DNA from: Lacibacter sp. H375
GTDB lineage: Bacteria > Bacteroidota > Bacteroidia > Chitinophagales > Chitinophagaceae
Length of the DNA: 64,000 nucleotides
Direction: 5' to 3'
Assembly (NCBI RefSeq): GCF_037892425.1
Contig: NZ_JBBKTT010000001.1
Coordinates: 1,054,001 to 1,118,000 of the forward strand
Below the pieces are notes generated by a model that was given only the letters and a program-made list of their open reading frames with translations, was not told where the DNA came from and made no database searches. Below, one piece after another: positions 1 through 8,202 of the stretch. The translations under genes were made by a program, and so were the position numbers. Numbering within the stretch: position 1 is the stretch's first letter; each line of letters starts with the position of its first letter.

Positions 1-132
1 AATGAAAGAGTAGAATACCTTTTTCATAATACAACGTTTTGGGTCCGCTTTATAAGGGGAAGCAGGCGGATCGGGGTGAACAATCGTACTGCTGTGACGG
101 ATTTATCCTGTAGAGGTTTAAACTGGCAATAA
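1..132 (+). CDS. Possible C-terminal end of a plus-strand gene cut by the window edge
   Basis: Frame 1 is open from the first base to a TAA at 130-132, giving 43 codons with no start inside that is needed. The peptide is basic and ends in GLNWQ; I do not recognise it. It lies convergent to the PBP4-type gene that ends at 169. An open frame this short can occur by chance, so this is a weak call that depends on sequence left of the window. Confidence 0.3.
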   Translation, partial: NERVEYLFHNTTFWVRFIRGSRRIGVNNRTAVTDLSCRGLNWQ

Positions 133-168
133 ATAATTTCCTGCTGAACAAAGTCAAAGGGGTATTAC

Positions 169-1503
169 CTAATCAGTCCGTAGCTCTTTCACGAACTTTT
201 CAACGGCTCTTCGCACTGCTGTAGCCGATGTGTTGTGATTGTTTACGATAACCGAGAATACCAACAGCTTGTTTTTTGCTGTGATAAGAAAGCCACTTAA
301 AGCAAGATGCCCGGTCAAAGATCCTGTTTTAGCAAAAATGTATCCTGCTTCATCCACATAATAATTACGCAATGTTCCTGTATTGCCTGTTGGCAAGATG
401 GTTTTCAAACGTTCTAACCCAAATTCATCTCTCATCTTTAGCAACAACCACACAAAATCTTCCGGTGTAAATAAATTGTAACGGCTCAATCCGCTTCCAT
501 CAACCCATTTTGGTTTTTGTGGAAAGCCGCTTAAATCAGTCTTTAGTAAATGAGCAATCAGTTTCTGTTCATCCATTTCAGCAAACAGTTGATTGCTCAC
601 CATCATCAGCGTTTGTTCCGCAAAGAAATTATCGCTGCGGTGCATGAGTGGTTTGAACATCGAATCAACCGGCTGCGAATAAATTACCTCCGGGTTAGAA
701 ATGTTGAATCCTTCTGCTGTGATGGTTTGATGCACGGTATCTTTCAATAACTCCAACGCCGATTGTAATCCGTTCGTTACAAAAGGCACTTCGAGTTCTT
801 TCTTCAACTCTTTGCCTTCAGTGATCGTGTATTTATTTTCGGTGCGTGGACGGGTTACATCAAACGCTGTGGTCTTGCCTGTTTTAAATTGTACATCCCA
901 ACTTATTTCAGGATCTGTAAAAACAATTCCCGATGTATCCATATTGCCATCACGTTCTTCCACATTCCGTTGCTGGATCCATTTAATATAGTTGCCATAC
1001 ACCGGGAGCGGACTACGCTCTGTCATGTAATAACCAAGATAATCGTCCCATGCCCAGCCATAACCCAATGCTTCAGCTTTCCAGTTGCTGTTATTAATGG
1101 CGATCGGCTTGGTTTGCTTCTTTAAAAAATCAACAACAGGTTGTGTTTTATAATCTACGTGCAATAAAGTTGGATCGCCTGTTGGTTGAATGTATAATGT
1201 ATCGTTCTCTTCTTTGTATTGTAAGCCGGGCAATTGTGTTCCGAGATACTTCATACCTGCATACAAGGTTGGAAGTTTGGTATTACTCGCCGGTACAAAA
1301 TATTTGTTGCTGTTGTATTGATGAAGATAGGTTCCGGTTTCAGTATCGTATACTGCAATGCCGACAAACGCATTCGTTAATGCAGAATCGCCAACGAGTT
1401 GCTTTTGTAACGGCGATACTCTTGCCATTTTTTGCGTTGTGCAGGAAAACAACAGCACCGAACCCAATATCAATTTACCCAGTGGTTTACTGACCAACAT
1501 CAT
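169..1503 (-). CDS. dacB: D-alanyl-D-alanine carboxypeptidase/endopeptidase, PBP4 (peptidase S13) family
   Basis: This is a low-molecular-mass penicillin-binding protein expected to trim or cleave D-Ala cross-links of peptidoglycan in the periplasm. All three serine-acylase motifs are visible: SxxK as SNTK (near residue 73), SxN as SDN in HRSDNFFAEQ, and KTG in FAKTGSLTGH. The N-terminus is a lipoprotein signal (LLFSC), so it should be membrane anchored. At 444 aa it is near the usual length. Two ATGs in a row allow a start at 1503 or 1500. It is divergent from the ion-channel gene, with about 70 bp between them that must carry both promoters. The family is clear; the exact activity (carboxypeptidase or endopeptidase) is not. 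Confidence 0.9.
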   Translation of the reverse strand: MMLVSKPLGKLILGSVLLFSCTTQKMARVSPLQKQLVGDSALTNAFVGIAVYDTETGTYLHQYNSNKYFVPASNTKLPTLYAGMKYLGTQLPGLQYKEENDTLYIQPTGDPTLLHVDYKTQPVVDFLKKQTKPIAINNSNWKAEALGYGWAWDDYLGYYMTERSPLPVYGNYIKWIQQRNVEERDGNMDTSGIVFTDPEISWDVQFKTGKTTAFDVTRPRTENKYTITEGKELKKELEVPFVTNGLQSALELLKDTVHQTITAEGFNISNPEVIYSQPVDSMFKPLMHRSDNFFAEQTLMMVSNQLFAEMDEQKLIAHLLKTDLSGFPQKPKWVDGSGLSRYNLFTPEDFVWLLLKMRDEFGLERLKTILPTGNTGTLRNYYVDEAGYIFAKTGSLTGHLALSGFLITAKNKLLVFSVIVNNHNTSATAVRRAVEKFVKELRTD

Positions 1504-1574
1504 GCTCGTTTTTGTTCTAAATATACAAGTTTCCTTTTCTTTGCTATACGAAGTAATTGCTTCCTATAAATTTA

Positions 1575-2570
1575 ATGATGTACTTCCTCAGGCTGTTAAA
1601 ATACTTTAAGGGATTGCTTGTTCCCATCAGTCTATTCGTTGTGTTATTGTTCATTGGCACGGCAGGTTATATGATCATCGAATCGTATAACTTTCTCGAT
1701 GCATTTTACATGACTGTCATTACAGTGGGTACTGTTGGTTACCTCGAAGTGCAGCCGTTATCTGATGCCGGGCGCATTTTCACCAGTATCATTATTATCG
1801 TCAATATCGGTGCGTTTACTTTTTTTGTTACATACCTTACCCGTTACCTGCTCGACGGGGAATTCATCCGACAATACAAACATTTAAAAATGGATAACGC
1901 CATTCATCAGCTCAACAATCATGTGATTGTATGTGGCTTTGGCCGCAACGGCACACAATGTGCACAGATCCTGCACGACAACCACATACCCTTCGTGGTA
2001 CTGGAAGAGAAAATAGATTTACCCGAATCACTTCCATTTGAAGTAAAACATTTTGTGAAAGGAGATGCAACAACGGATGAGTCTTTGCTTAATGCAGGCA
2101 TACAGCGTGCCCGTGCTATTATTGCAACCATGCCGGTTGATGCAGATAATCTTTTCATGGTGCTTACTGCACGCCAGCTGAATCCGAATATAGTCATCAT
2201 CAGTCGTGCCTCGCACGACAGCAGTGTTAACAAGCTTCGTGTTGCAGGTGCAAACAATGTGATCATGCCCGATAAAATCGGTGGTGCACATATGGCAACA
2301 ATGGTACTTATTCCTGATGTGGCCGAGCTGCTTTCGTTAATGAGCACACGTAATACAACAGAGTTTAAAATTGAAGAGATACTTGCCAACAAATCCATTC
2401 AGCTGGGTGAGCTAAATCTCTGGAAAAACTGCGGATGCACTATTTTGGGTATCAAAAGTAAAGGCAATTACATTCTCAATCCGGGTCCATCCCACAGCAT
2501 TACAGAAGGCGAACGCCTTATTATCATGGGTAGTGAATACCAGATTCGCAAAGCGAAAGAATTAGTATAG
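1575..2570 (+). CDS. Two-TM potassium channel with cytoplasmic TrkA-N/TrkA-C (RCK) domains
   Basis: The protein has two membrane helices flanking a pore loop, then a RCK module: TrkA-N (Rossmann motif GFGRNG near residue 120) and a TrkA-C domain at the end (EGERLIIMG). This is the MthK-like architecture for ligand-gated K+ flux across the inner membrane. The pore reads TVGTVGYLEV, so the usual GYGD filter end is GYLE (see findings). A longer frame begins at a TTG at 1557, but tandem ATGs at 1575 and 1578 are the better start because the N-terminus then leads straight into helix 1. The next gene follows after 2 bp, so they are probably cotranscribed. Confidence 0.88.
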   Translation: MMYFLRLLKYFKGLLVPISLFVVLLFIGTAGYMIIESYNFLDAFYMTVITVGTVGYLEVQPLSDAGRIFTSIIIIVNIGAFTFFVTYLTRYLLDGEFIRQYKHLKMDNAIHQLNNHVIVCGFGRNGTQCAQILHDNHIPFVVLEEKIDLPESLPFEVKHFVKGDATTDESLLNAGIQRARAIIATMPVDADNLFMVLTARQLNPNIVIISRASHDSSVNKLRVAGANNVIMPDKIGGAHMATMVLIPDVAELLSLMSTRNTTEFKIEEILANKSIQLGELNLWKNCGCTILGIKSKGNYILNPGPSHSITEGERLIIMGSEYQIRKAKELV

Positions 2571-2572
2571 GA

Positions 2573-3022
2573 ATGACGCTGAAAGAAAAAACATATCAAA
2601 CCTGTGTTGAAATTGTACAGCAAAAAATTAATGTGCTGCAAAAGAACCTGCATGATCTTACAGATAGCGCAGGCAACGAAACCAAACGAACTGCAGGCGA
2701 TAAGCATGAAACAGCGTTGGCCATGCTGCAGATCGAGCAGGAAAATAACAGCCGTCAATTAAACGACGCACTCCAACAAAAAGCAACACTTGAAAAACTT
2801 GACGCACATCTTCAAACAGATATGATTGTGCGTGGCAGTCTTGTGATTACCAACAAAGGCATCTTTTATATCAGTCTTGGCTTAGGGAAGTTGAAAGTAG
2901 ATGATGAAACTGTTTTCGCTGTTTCGCCCGATGCACCGCTGGGAAAATTATTGTTGATGAAGAAAGCAGGAGATGCATTTCAATTCAACAATACAGCTTA
3001 CGAAATTCTTTCAGTAGACTAG
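2573..3022 (+). CDS. GreA/GreB C-terminal-like small protein with N-terminal coiled coil
   Basis: This 149-residue protein has a helical, coiled-coil-prone N-terminal half (about residues 1-80) rich in Gln, Lys and Glu, followed by a beta-rich half containing VSPDAPLGKLLLMKKAGD. The second half resembles the FKBP-like C-terminal domain of the transcription-cleavage factors GreA/GreB, where the SP.SPLG.ALLG..GD pattern is typical. It is shorter than a true Gre factor, and I do not see the acidic tip of the Gre hairpin clearly. It sits 2 bp after the K+ channel gene, so translation is probably coupled. Homologues of this type are common in Bacteroidota and are often misnamed 3-oxoacyl-ACP synthase. 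Function is unknown. Confidence 0.7.
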   Translation: MTLKEKTYQTCVEIVQQKINVLQKNLHDLTDSAGNETKRTAGDKHETALAMLQIEQENNSRQLNDALQQKATLEKLDAHLQTDMIVRGSLVITNKGIFYISLGLGKLKVDDETVFAVSPDAPLGKLLLMKKAGDAFQFNNTAYEILSVD

Positions 3023-3085
3023 TGGCGATAGATATCGCAGATGAACACAGATAACATCTGCGCAAATCCGTGAGCAACAAACAAA

Positions 3086-4222
3086 TCAATCTCTCTCCTG
3101 TGCTCTCAACCAACGTTCGGGTATTTCGCTATGGATCGCTAATTGATAATCGGTGGCACTGCAGGCAATGAATTTTTTATTCGGCATCTGCATCCACCAG
3201 CGGCCGGTTTTATGACTGCGTAAGAACAATACATCCGCATCATTTATGGTCGTATGATATTCGCTGAACTGATGACGATCTTCCAATGGCGCCTCTGTTT
3301 TTCCTTTGCTCAATCCATCAATAAAATACCAGATCATTTGTGCGATCTGTATCGCTGTTAATTCATCCACATCAAGCTTGGCATTGTAACCATAAATACC
3401 CAGCGTACTTAACTGGTCGCTCAATCCTGCATAACGGGTGAGTGTGCAAATGTCCTGTCCGTTCAATCCGTTCGGCGATGTGCGGTTCGCAGGCGCATAC
3501 GCATTTGCCATTGCTGCAATATCAACACTCAGCATATCGCTGCTGCGGATCACCGGTTCCATTTCTTCCAATGCATCTTTCACCACACCTACACGGAAAC
3601 AATCGAATCGCAATCGATCCATTGTTTGCAAAATAGTTGGGTGTACATAATAACTCTGGAACGCCATATGGTTGTAATGGCGGATAAAATTCGGTTCACC
3701 CGTGAGCATCTCCATCAAAAAGTTTTCACTGCGCACAGGTGTATCGTTACTCAGGTTAATGAATGCATCCACGCAACTTGCTTCAATAATTTGCTTGCGT
3801 TGCACATACGCACCATATTGTGCCAGCGTAAGATCATGACTGCCGCCAAGTATCAGCACCGTTTTCTTTGCATCAACCAGTTCTTTGATCACCGCTTTGG
3901 CTGCGGCATAGGTATCTTTTAATGCAGCACCCGCCATCACATTACCAATATCAGCAATTTTCACATCGGGGTGCCAGTTGTATAAACGGTATAAATTTTT
4001 ACGGATGGCCGTTGGTGATTCGCCCAACGAAACTCCGTTACCTGTACCTCTTTCATCGGTGATACCAACGATCACCAGGTCAATATCCGTCAGATCGGGA
4101 AACAGGAATGCATAGGTTTGGATATGCCGGCCCAGCTGCGCCTCATTCAATTCTTCATCGCCTAATACTGCTGAAAGATCAACCGGCTGCAAAAAATCTT
4201 CAATTATCTGTGAATCACTCAT
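3086..4222 (-). CDS. Arginase/formimidoylglutamase-fold protein with a degenerate metal site
   Basis: This is a ureohydrolase-fold protein of about 378 aa. The family core is seen in GGSHDLT (the GGxHD metal motif), VDAFINLSND (where arginases have DAHxD) and SVDIAAMANAYAP (where they have SxDxDxxDP). The His and second Asp of the middle motif and the second Asp of the last motif are replaced, so the binuclear Mn site looks incomplete. The frame runs open to 4294, but the extra 24 residues (MSLVPWFLDF...) are not conserved-looking, and the ATG at 4222 (MSDSQIIEDF) is the better start. Bacteroidota carry such proteins annotated as formimidoylglutamase; enzymatic function should be treated as unproven. 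Confidence 0.75.
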   Translation of the reverse strand: MSDSQIIEDFLQPVDLSAVLGDEELNEAQLGRHIQTYAFLFPDLTDIDLVIVGITDERGTGNGVSLGESPTAIRKNLYRLYNWHPDVKIADIGNVMAGAALKDTYAAAKAVIKELVDAKKTVLILGGSHDLTLAQYGAYVQRKQIIEASCVDAFINLSNDTPVRSENFLMEMLTGEPNFIRHYNHMAFQSYYVHPTILQTMDRLRFDCFRVGVVKDALEEMEPVIRSSDMLSVDIAAMANAYAPANRTSPNGLNGQDICTLTRYAGLSDQLSTLGIYGYNAKLDVDELTAIQIAQMIWYFIDGLSKGKTEAPLEDRHQFSEYHTTINDADVLFLRSHKTGRWWMQMPNKKFIACSATDYQLAIHSEIPERWLRAQERD

Positions 4223-4412
4223 GTGTTTTCGTTTCGGTGGCAAACATAAGAAAGAAGGTAGAAGAAAATCCAAAAACCAAGGGACAAGGCTCAAGGCACA
4301 AGAAAACAGGTTCCCCGAGCTAAGATCACGCCCAACCCATAACTCATAACCATTAACTTTTAACCTTCTTAAACTTATAGCCAGAAACTATCCACTACAA
4401 ACTGCGAAGAAT

Positions 4413-4420
4413 TATCTTTG
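4413..4420 (+). promoter_or_regulatory. Bacteroidota -7 promoter box (TATCTTTG) directly before pheS
   Basis: TATCTTTG matches the TAnnTTTG -7 box of Bacteroidota housekeeping promoters. Its last base is only 4 nt from the pheS ATG at 4425, so transcription would begin at or within a few bases of the start codon. No clear TTG -33 box is seen at the expected distance. Confidence 0.5.
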
Positions 4421-4424
4421 CCGC

Positions 4425-5456
4425 ATGGAACAGGTGTTACAACAGATCGAGACTTTAAAGAAAGAAATTGAAACGTTACAGATCGACAGTGCCAAGGCGC
4501 TGGAAGAGTACCGTATCAAATTTCTTGGCACCAAAGGTTTGGTGAAAGCGCTCATGGGCGAAATGAAAAATGTGGCCAACGAACAGAAGAAAGCGTTCGG
4601 TCAAAACATGAATGAGTTCAAACAGTTTGCCGAAGCGAAATACGAAGAGTGGAAAGCGTTGACCGGAAACGGTACTGATGATACAGCAACTAAAGTTGAT
4701 CTCACATTGCCTGGTGATGCATTGCCTATCGGCAGCCGTCACCCCATCAGTTTGATGCGCAATCGCATGGTAAATATTTTCCAGCGTTTGGGTTTCTCTG
4801 TTGCCGAAGGACCGGAAATTGATGACGACTTCCACAACTTCACCGCATTAAATCTTCCCGAAAATCATCCTGCACGTGATATGCAGGATACATTTTATAT
4901 CAGCACCGATCCTGCATGGCTGTTACGTACGCACACAAGCAATGTGCAGATTCATGAAATGCAAAAGGGCAAACTGCCGATCCGCATTATTACACCGGGT
5001 CGTGTGTATCGTAACGAAACCATCAGCGCAAGAAGTCATTGCTTCTTCCATCAAATAGAAGGTTTGTATGTTGATGAGAAAGTAAGCTTTGCCGATCTCA
5101 AACAAACACTCTACTTCTTTGTGCAGGAAATGTTTGGCAAAGATGTGAAGGTTCGTTTCCGTCCTTCTTACTTTCCGTTCACTGAACCAAGTGCAGAAAT
5201 GGACATCAGTTGTTTATTATGTAATGGCGAAGGTTGCAGTGTGTGTAAGAAAACAGGTTGGTTAGAAATTCTTGGTTGCGGCATGGTGCATCCGAAAGTG
5301 TTGGAGAACTGCGGCATCGACAGTAATAAATATTCAGGCTTTGCATTTGGTATGGGCATCGAACGCCCAGCTTTGCTGAAGTATGGTATTAAAGACATTC
5401 GTTTGTTTAGTGAGAACGATGTGCGGTTTTTAAAACAATTTACGGGAGCGGTTTAA
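4425..5456 (+). CDS. pheS: Phenylalanyl-tRNA synthetase alpha subunit
   Basis: This is the catalytic alpha subunit of the (alpha-beta)2 enzyme that charges tRNA-Phe in the cytoplasm. The N-terminal coiled coil (about residues 1-85) is followed by the class II core: motif 2 in RVYRNETISARSHCFFHQ and motif 3 in GMGIERPALLKYGI. The Cys-containing insert LLCNGEGCSVC precedes motif 3. Length (343 aa) is normal. pheT is not adjacent, so the two subunit genes are separated, which is usual in Bacteroidota. A TAnnTTTG box just upstream suggests its own promoter with almost no leader. Confidence 0.97.
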   Translation: MEQVLQQIETLKKEIETLQIDSAKALEEYRIKFLGTKGLVKALMGEMKNVANEQKKAFGQNMNEFKQFAEAKYEEWKALTGNGTDDTATKVDLTLPGDALPIGSRHPISLMRNRMVNIFQRLGFSVAEGPEIDDDFHNFTALNLPENHPARDMQDTFYISTDPAWLLRTHTSNVQIHEMQKGKLPIRIITPGRVYRNETISARSHCFFHQIEGLYVDEKVSFADLKQTLYFFVQEMFGKDVKVRFRPSYFPFTEPSAEMDISCLLCNGEGCSVCKKTGWLEILGCGMVHPKVLENCGIDSNKYSGFAFGMGIERPALLKYGIKDIRLFSENDVRFLKQFTGAV

Positions 5457-5627
5457 GAAAGTTGATAGTTCATAGTGGATAGTGTGAACCCGGCTGTATC
5501 AATACTTTTTAACTTCGGTTGCGTCGCACTCTTGTACATTCAGTAATTCTATTCGACAAATGTCTGAACCAGGATTTAGGCAGATTTTTTCCCGGAGAAC
5601 CTAATGAAGAAAGCTAAATGACTTTAT

Positions 5628-6080
5628 ATGAATAGAATTGTTTCCTTGTTTCTTCTTTCAATAACTGTTTTGTGTGTTTCCTGTAACCGTGCAAAAGAAA
5701 AAGCAAAAGAAGCCATTAATAAAACCGGTGAAACGGTTGGCAAAGGTGTTTCTGAATTTGCAGACGGAGTAAAAGAAGGCGTAACAAAAACCTTTGACTG
5801 TAAAGTACTGCTTTCGAATGATCTTACCAGTAAAGGTGTAGGTGCCGGAAAATTCAGTATCGAATCTGACAGTACAAACGATAATAAACTAGTTGTTTAC
5901 CTCATCTTCGATAAAGACTTCAATCAGCCAATCAGAGCAAAAGTATTTGATGTAGATAATAAAGAATACGGTCGCACATCAGTAGCAGTAACAGGAAAAG
6001 CTGGTGAAGCCAGGTTTATTGATTTTGTTTTTGATCAGCGAACCGATATCGAAACGAGAAGTAAAATTGTTTTGGAGTAA
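5628..6080 (+). CDS. Small lipoprotein of unknown function
   Basis: The 150-residue product starts with a lipoprotein signal (LCVSC, Cys near residue 19). A Lys/Glu-rich amphipathic helix follows (AKEKAKEAINKTGETVGKG), like those of late-embryogenesis/YtxH-type proteins, then a beta-rich domain of about 95 residues ending IETRSKIVLE. I do not recognise the C-terminal domain. It is probably attached to the inner or outer membrane on the periplasmic side. It is preceded by a 170-bp gap after pheS that shows no other feature, and it is followed by an unrelated gene after 38 bp. Confidence 0.75.
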   Translation: MNRIVSLFLLSITVLCVSCNRAKEKAKEAINKTGETVGKGVSEFADGVKEGVTKTFDCKVLLSNDLTSKGVGAGKFSIESDSTNDNKLVVYLIFDKDFNQPIRAKVFDVDNKEYGRTSVAVTGKAGEARFIDFVFDQRTDIETRSKIVLE

Positions 6081-6118
6081 CAACCCCATCTTCTAAATCC
6101 TAATCATCTCCCCAAATC

Positions 6119-6961
6119 ATGGTTCAGACTTTATGCGTTTGCGGTGCAGGAACTATGGGCAGCGGTATTGCACAGGCTGCTGCACAAAGCGGCATCTATA
6201 CACTACTCTTTGATCTGAACACTGAAGTATTACAAAAAGCTGAAGCATCCATCAATTCCAATCTCGACAGTTTAGTTGCAAAACAAAAAATAACGGAAGA
6301 ACAACGCAACAATATAAAAGGCAATCTTCAATATATCAACGACATCAATGGTTGCATTGCCGATGTAATTATTGAAGCCATCATTGAAAAGCCCGAAGCA
6401 AAAATTGCCTTGTTCAATCAACTGGCAGAGATCAATCACAGCGATACAATTTTCGCAAGTAACACTTCTTCGTTATCCATTTCACTTTTACAGAAATCAA
6501 TACAGAAACCACAACGGGTTGCAGGTTTGCATTTCTTTAATCCTGCCACCATTATGAAATTAGTTGAAGTGGTTCGTGGTGAACAAACCAATCAAGAAGT
6601 AATTGAACAGTTGGTTGCGTTAACAATACAGATGAACAAAACTCCTGTCATCTGTAAAGATTCTCCCGGCTTTATTGTAAATCGTGTTGCACGACCTTAC
6701 TATATTGAAGCACTGAAATTAGTGGAAGATGGCATTGCCGATTTTGCAACAGTAGATGCACTAATGGAAGCAAGTGGTTTTAAAATGGGACCGTTCAAAC
6801 TCATGGATCTTATTGGCAACGATATTAACTATGCTGTAAGCTGCAGTGTGTATGAGCAACTCGGTCAACCCGAACGTTTGAAACCATCACCTATTCAAAA
6901 AGAAAAAGTAGAATCAAATAAGCTCGGTCGTAAAACCGGTGAGGGTTACTATAAATATTGA
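6119..6961 (+). CDS. 3-hydroxyacyl-CoA (3-hydroxybutyryl-CoA) dehydrogenase
   Basis: This enzyme oxidises 3-hydroxyacyl-CoA to 3-ketoacyl-CoA with NAD(P)+ in fatty acid, butyrate or phenylacetate metabolism. The Rossmann motif GAGTMGSGIAQ is at the N-terminus, the catalytic His lies in GLHFFNPA, and the C-terminal dimerisation domain carries GFIVNRVARP and ends with GRKTGEGYY. At 280 aa it is the short, single-function form (Hbd/PaaH type) and not a fused FadB. No thiolase or enoyl-CoA hydratase is adjacent, so the pathway cannot be decided from context. Confidence 0.93.
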   Translation: MVQTLCVCGAGTMGSGIAQAAAQSGIYTLLFDLNTEVLQKAEASINSNLDSLVAKQKITEEQRNNIKGNLQYINDINGCIADVIIEAIIEKPEAKIALFNQLAEINHSDTIFASNTSSLSISLLQKSIQKPQRVAGLHFFNPATIMKLVEVVRGEQTNQEVIEQLVALTIQMNKTPVICKDSPGFIVNRVARPYYIEALKLVEDGIADFATVDALMEASGFKMGPFKLMDLIGNDINYAVSCSVYEQLGQPERLKPSPIQKEKVESNKLGRKTGEGYYKY

Positions 6962-7012
6962 AACACATTGCATGAAAACATCGTACTTCGTGGCTCTTAA
7001 ATCGTACTTCGC

Positions 7013-8002
7013 ATGATCTTCGTTACCGGCGGCGCAGGTTTAGTTGGCTCGGCTTTATTGAAACAGTTGTTGCAGGAAAAGCAGGGACCCATCAAAGCAT
7101 TGTACCGCACATCAATGCCCTTACTGTTGAGCGAAGAAGAAAAACAACAGATCGAATGGATCAAAGGCGATGTGCTTGATGTAAATCTGCTCAGCGATAT
7201 TATGCAGGATTGCAAACAGGTGTACCATAGTGCAGCTGTTGTATCATACCACAGCAGTCGCAGGCAGCAGATGTACAAGATCAATATTGAAGGCACGGCC
7301 AACATGGTGAACATGGCGCTGGAGAATAATATTGATAAGTTCATTCATGTAAGTTCGGTTGCAGCTGTCGGTCGTTTAAGGCAAGGCGAGCTCATTACTG
7401 AAAAAACAGAATGGACTGAAGAGACGAACAACTCACACTACGGCAAAACAAAATATTTATCAGAGATGGAGGTTTGGCGTGGCATCGGCGAAGGTTTGAA
7501 TGCTGCCATCGTTAATCCTTCCGTTATACTGGGCGAATCGAACTGGGAAAATGGTTCGGTAGCTATCTTCAAAAAAATTCATGGCCAATTTCCCTGGTAC
7601 AGCGAAGGCGGCACCGGCTTTGTTGATGCAAAAGATGTAGCTGAGGTCATGATCCGTTTAATGAACAGCGATATTTCAGCTGAACGTTTTTTGTTAAGTG
7701 CAGAACATTTAAGCTTTCGTGATTTGTTCAATAAGATTGCAGATGGATTTGGTGTTCGTGCACCGCAGCGTTTAGCAAAACCGTGGATGGGCAATCTTGT
7801 TTGGCGCATGGAAGCACTCAAAGCTATGTTCAGTAATAAAGAACCCTTGCTCACAAGAGAAACGGCCAGCACCGCCCAGGTGAAAACTTTCTACGATGCA
7901 TCAAAAGTGCAACAGATGTTACCGGGTTTTAGCTTTACACCTATCGATGAAACGGTGAAGCGTACCTGTAATTGGCTTATCGACCATTACGGTTTAAAAT
8001 AG
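7013..8002 (+). CDS. NAD(P)-dependent epimerase/dehydratase-like extended SDR
   Basis: This is an extended short-chain dehydrogenase. The cofactor loop is TGGAGLVG at residues 5-12, and the catalytic pair is in HYGKTK (YxxxK), with the supporting Ser in HVSSVAAVG. The 329-residue length and the DVAEVMIRLM segment resemble dihydroflavonol-4-reductase/3-beta-HSD-like proteins that act on sugar nucleotides, sterol-like or isoprenoid substrates. The substrate cannot be told from sequence. It is followed by a 200-bp intergenic region that must hold the promoter of the sugar operon starting at 8203. Confidence 0.85.
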   Translation: MIFVTGGAGLVGSALLKQLLQEKQGPIKALYRTSMPLLLSEEEKQQIEWIKGDVLDVNLLSDIMQDCKQVYHSAAVVSYHSSRRQQMYKINIEGTANMVNMALENNIDKFIHVSSVAAVGRLRQGELITEKTEWTEETNNSHYGKTKYLSEMEVWRGIGEGLNAAIVNPSVILGESNWENGSVAIFKKIHGQFPWYSEGGTGFVDAKDVAEVMIRLMNSDISAERFLLSAEHLSFRDLFNKIADGFGVRAPQRLAKPWMGNLVWRMEALKAMFSNKEPLLTRETASTAQVKTFYDASKVQQMLPGFSFTPIDETVKRTCNWLIDHYGLK

Positions 8003-8202
8003 GTATGCCATACTTCCGGCAACCTGTTACTTTTCATCATAGTGTTGTAAGTATTGCATACCTGAACACCCACGATTTCCTCACATCAACCGTTTGCAGT
8101 ACAGAGGCATAAAAAACTTGGTTTATCTTCATAATGATTGCTGCCACGTGCAGTTGTGTGTAAGATTTAAAACAACCATTGCCTCAACCCAACTAACTGC
8201 AC

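Noticed and set aside
1557-1574. TTG start for the K+ channel
   Set aside because: The tandem ATGs at 1575/1578 give a better-placed first helix; the extra six residues are not needed.
4223-4294. N-terminal extension of the arginase-fold protein
   Set aside because: The 24 extra residues are hydrophobic without a signal-peptide end and lie before a good ATG at 4222.
8140-8175. CACGTG-centred operator before the sucrose operon
   Set aside because: The arms around CACGTG do not form a perfect palindrome and no second copy is seen, so no site is called.
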